Source: Gemmataceae bacterium (GTDB lineage: Bacteria; Planctomycetota; Planctomycetia; Gemmatales; Gemmataceae). Taken from it: a stretch of 64,000 bases of DNA. A program made the translations under genes and the position numbers. The notes under the pieces were generated by a model. It was given only the letters and a program-made list of their open reading frames with translations. It was not told the origin of the DNA and did not search any database. Where the stretch lies: assembly GCA_019748295.1 (NCBI GenBank), contig JAIEPT010000074.1, positions 1-64,000 of the forward strand. The letters are read 5' to 3'. This document shows, piece after piece, positions 62,622 to 64,000 of the stretch; the first letter of the stretch is position 1, and each line of letters starts with the position of its first letter.

Positions 62622-64000
62622 ATGCACGCCCGCCGCCTTGATCTTCTAATCATCGCATGCGCGGCGATTGTCCCCTCTGGCCTGTGCGCCGATCCCATCT
62701 CGCTTGCCGTGGATCGCGGACAATGCACGTTCACCGTTGATGCGAAAGATCCCCAGTCGTCATGGTGGCTTGTGCTCGGCGCCGCCGCGCCCTCGGCGAA
62801 ACCGTGTTCGATCAACGTCCGTTGCGAACCTGCTCGCGGCAACGAATCGTTGCCGCGTAGCGAAGAGGCTGGTCCCTCTTCCGCATGGCGTGCATTGAGG
62901 CGAGAACAACTGGCCCGCTGGGAACAAACAGTTCGCATCGAAGACGGACAAATGCATGCCCGCCGCGAGCCCGAGCGGACACGCGGTTTCTGGATGCTCC
63001 AGCGCGACCGCGACCTCGATGACCCCAACAGCTACGCACACCTAAAGGCGACATTGGTCGGGACGGGCGTTGACTGCGCAGTCTACCTGGACGAATCCGA
63101 AGCATGCGACGAACGATTGCAAACGCTCGCCGCCATGATCGTCCGAGTGTTCGATAGCGAAGTGCTTCCCTGGATGACGAAGCATCTGGGACGAGCGGAC
63201 GATGTGGATCGCGACGGCCGCTTCTGCATCCTCCTCACGTCGCGCGTCGCCACGATGCAGGGGACCGCAGGTTCTCTGCAAGGCTTCGTCCGCGGCAGCG
63301 ATTTCCATCGCGATCTCGAAGCCCCCTTCGGCAATCGCTGCGACATGATGTACGTGAGCAGCAAAGTCTCCGTGGGACCGACGCTGAAAGCGTTGCTCGC
63401 GCATGAATACAGCCACGCGGTCGTCTTCGCCGAGCGCGTGCTTCGGCCGAGGCTGCCGAACGCGGAACGCAAGGACGAAGAGAGTTGGCTGAGCGAGGGC
63501 CTGTCGCATCTGATCGAAAGGGCGATGGTTCCGGATTCGCCGCACCTGGATCATCGCCTCAGCGCGTACTTCAACGCCCCAGCACGCCATCGATTGGTCG
63601 TCGCCGACTATTTCGCCGACCGCGTGTGGCGCGATCCTGGCACGCGGGGCGCCGCTATTGCGTTTCTTGAGTGGTGTCAGGCCCGCGAGCCTGATCTCGT
63701 TCGCCGCCTAGGCCGCACATCGCATCGCGGCGTCGCCAATCTCGAGATCGCGATGCAAACGCCGTTCGAGAATCTGTTCCGCGCGTGGGCGGTTTCGCAG
63801 GTCGAATGGCTGCAGGGCGAATCATCCATGTATCAGCCTGCGAAAACCGACAGCACGAGTCTCATCGCGCCGTGGACGAAGTCGCTCTTTGCGGCCGGGC
63901 GCGCGAGGCCGACATCCGTGTCCAAAGACGAAACTCCCTCGCGCTTTCTGCTTGCCGGCCCGCGATTCAGCGACGTGAAGCTTGGCTCCGCTGAACTGCG
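62622..64000 (+). CDS. Secreted M30-like zinc metallopeptidase, truncated by the window end
   Basis: An open frame runs to the last base, so at least 459 residues are seen and the C-terminus is missing. Signal peptide MHARRLDLLIIACAAIVPSG ends near residue 23 (LCA/DP). A propeptide-like part contains FDSEVLPWMTKHLGRADDVD. The active site H261-EYSH is in LLAHEYSHAVVF, and the third ligand E292 in SWLSEGLSHLIE, as in peptidase family M30 and related gluzincins. ATG 62610 in the same frame is the alternative start. The upstream GGAG sequences used for translation are contributed by family A copy 5. Confidence 0.8.
   Translation, partial: MHARRLDLLIIACAAIVPSGLCADPISLAVDRGQCTFTVDAKDPQSSWWLVLGAAAPSAKPCSINVRCEPARGNESLPRSEEAGPSSAWRALRREQLARWEQTVRIEDGQMHARREPERTRGFWMLQRDRDLDDPNSYAHLKATLVGTGVDCAVYLDESEACDERLQTLAAMIVRVFDSEVLPWMTKHLGRADDVDRDGRFCILLTSRVATMQGTAGSLQGFVRGSDFHRDLEAPFGNRCDMMYVSSKVSVGPTLKALLAHEYSHAVVFAERVLRPRLPNAERKDEESWLSEGLSHLIERAMVPDSPHLDHRLSAYFNAPARHRLVVADYFADRVWRDPGTRGAAIAFLEWCQAREPDLVRRLGRTSHRGVANLEIAMQTPFENLFRAWAVSQVEWLQGESSMYQPAKTDSTSLIAPWTKSLFAAGRARPTSVSKDETPSRFLLAGPRFSDVKLGSAEL

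Overview
The window is high-GC bacterial chromosome and is most likely from a planctomycete of the Gemmataceae type. The grounds for this are inferential. There is an 11.8-kb gene for a giant secreted-type protein with the N-terminal ETLEDRTVPA-type motif seen in planctomycete surface giants. There are proteins of DUF1570, DUF2157/GDYXXLXY, Uma2 and DUF2203 type. Nearly every gene end carries dense, unrelated long palindromes. No rRNA, plasmid or phage functions, or CRISPR were seen. One tRNA, tRNA-Leu(CAG), is present.

Layout. 1-4.5 kb: tandem palindromes, an M42 aminopeptidase, a DUF2157/GDYXXLXY membrane pair and a degenerate Uma2 protein. 4.7-8.2 kb: tRNA-Leu, a secreted protein with a degenerate metalloprotease site, an ACT-domain protein and the 3' remnant of an ISAzo13-like transposase. 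8.4-16.3 kb: ilvB, ribD, a TolC-family outer-membrane factor and a membrane-anchored coiled-coil protein. 16.4-20.3 kb: a three-subunit, Tat-targeted xanthine-dehydrogenase-family oxidase of PaoABC type. 20.7-24 kb: three genes that fit trans-4-hydroxy-L-proline breakdown (deaminase, epimerase, D-amino-acid oxidoreductase). 24.3-31.6 kb: a dihaem cytochrome c peroxidase, an overlapping cassette (unknown protein, ATP-grasp ligase, dipeptide-epimerase-like enolase), a tandem iron-sulfur flavoprotein and an esterase. 32.2-44.0 kb: the giant protein. 44.2-57.9 kb: a surface-glycan locus made of two convergent operons, with Wzt on one strand and Wzm on the other. 58.2-64 kb: purD, an MlaF-like ATPase, an M50 site-2 protease, a DUF2203 protein and a zinc metallopeptidase that runs off the window.

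How the parts work together. The glycan operons combine sugar-nucleotide enzymes (DegT/DnrJ aminotransferase, NAD-dependent epimerase), glycosyltransferases, an AsnB-type amidotransferase, a methyltransferase, a FemAB-deacetylase fusion and an ABC exporter. That set could assemble, decorate and export a polysaccharide. The hydroxyproline genes and the Pao-like oxidase are catabolic units.

The most unusual signals are these. (1) Several families of 50-190 bp palindromic elements lie against gene ends, sometimes nested, and in places supply stop codons. One family shares its end sequence with the ISAzo13-like remnant, so it looks like a MITE derived from that kind of element. (2) The giant protein has six copies of an aromatic EKWF...W-[YF]-x-[IL]-x-P-x-G module, at least some of them placed within Ig/cadherin-like sequence. 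(3) The ATP-grasp/epimerase cassette has no function I can assign.
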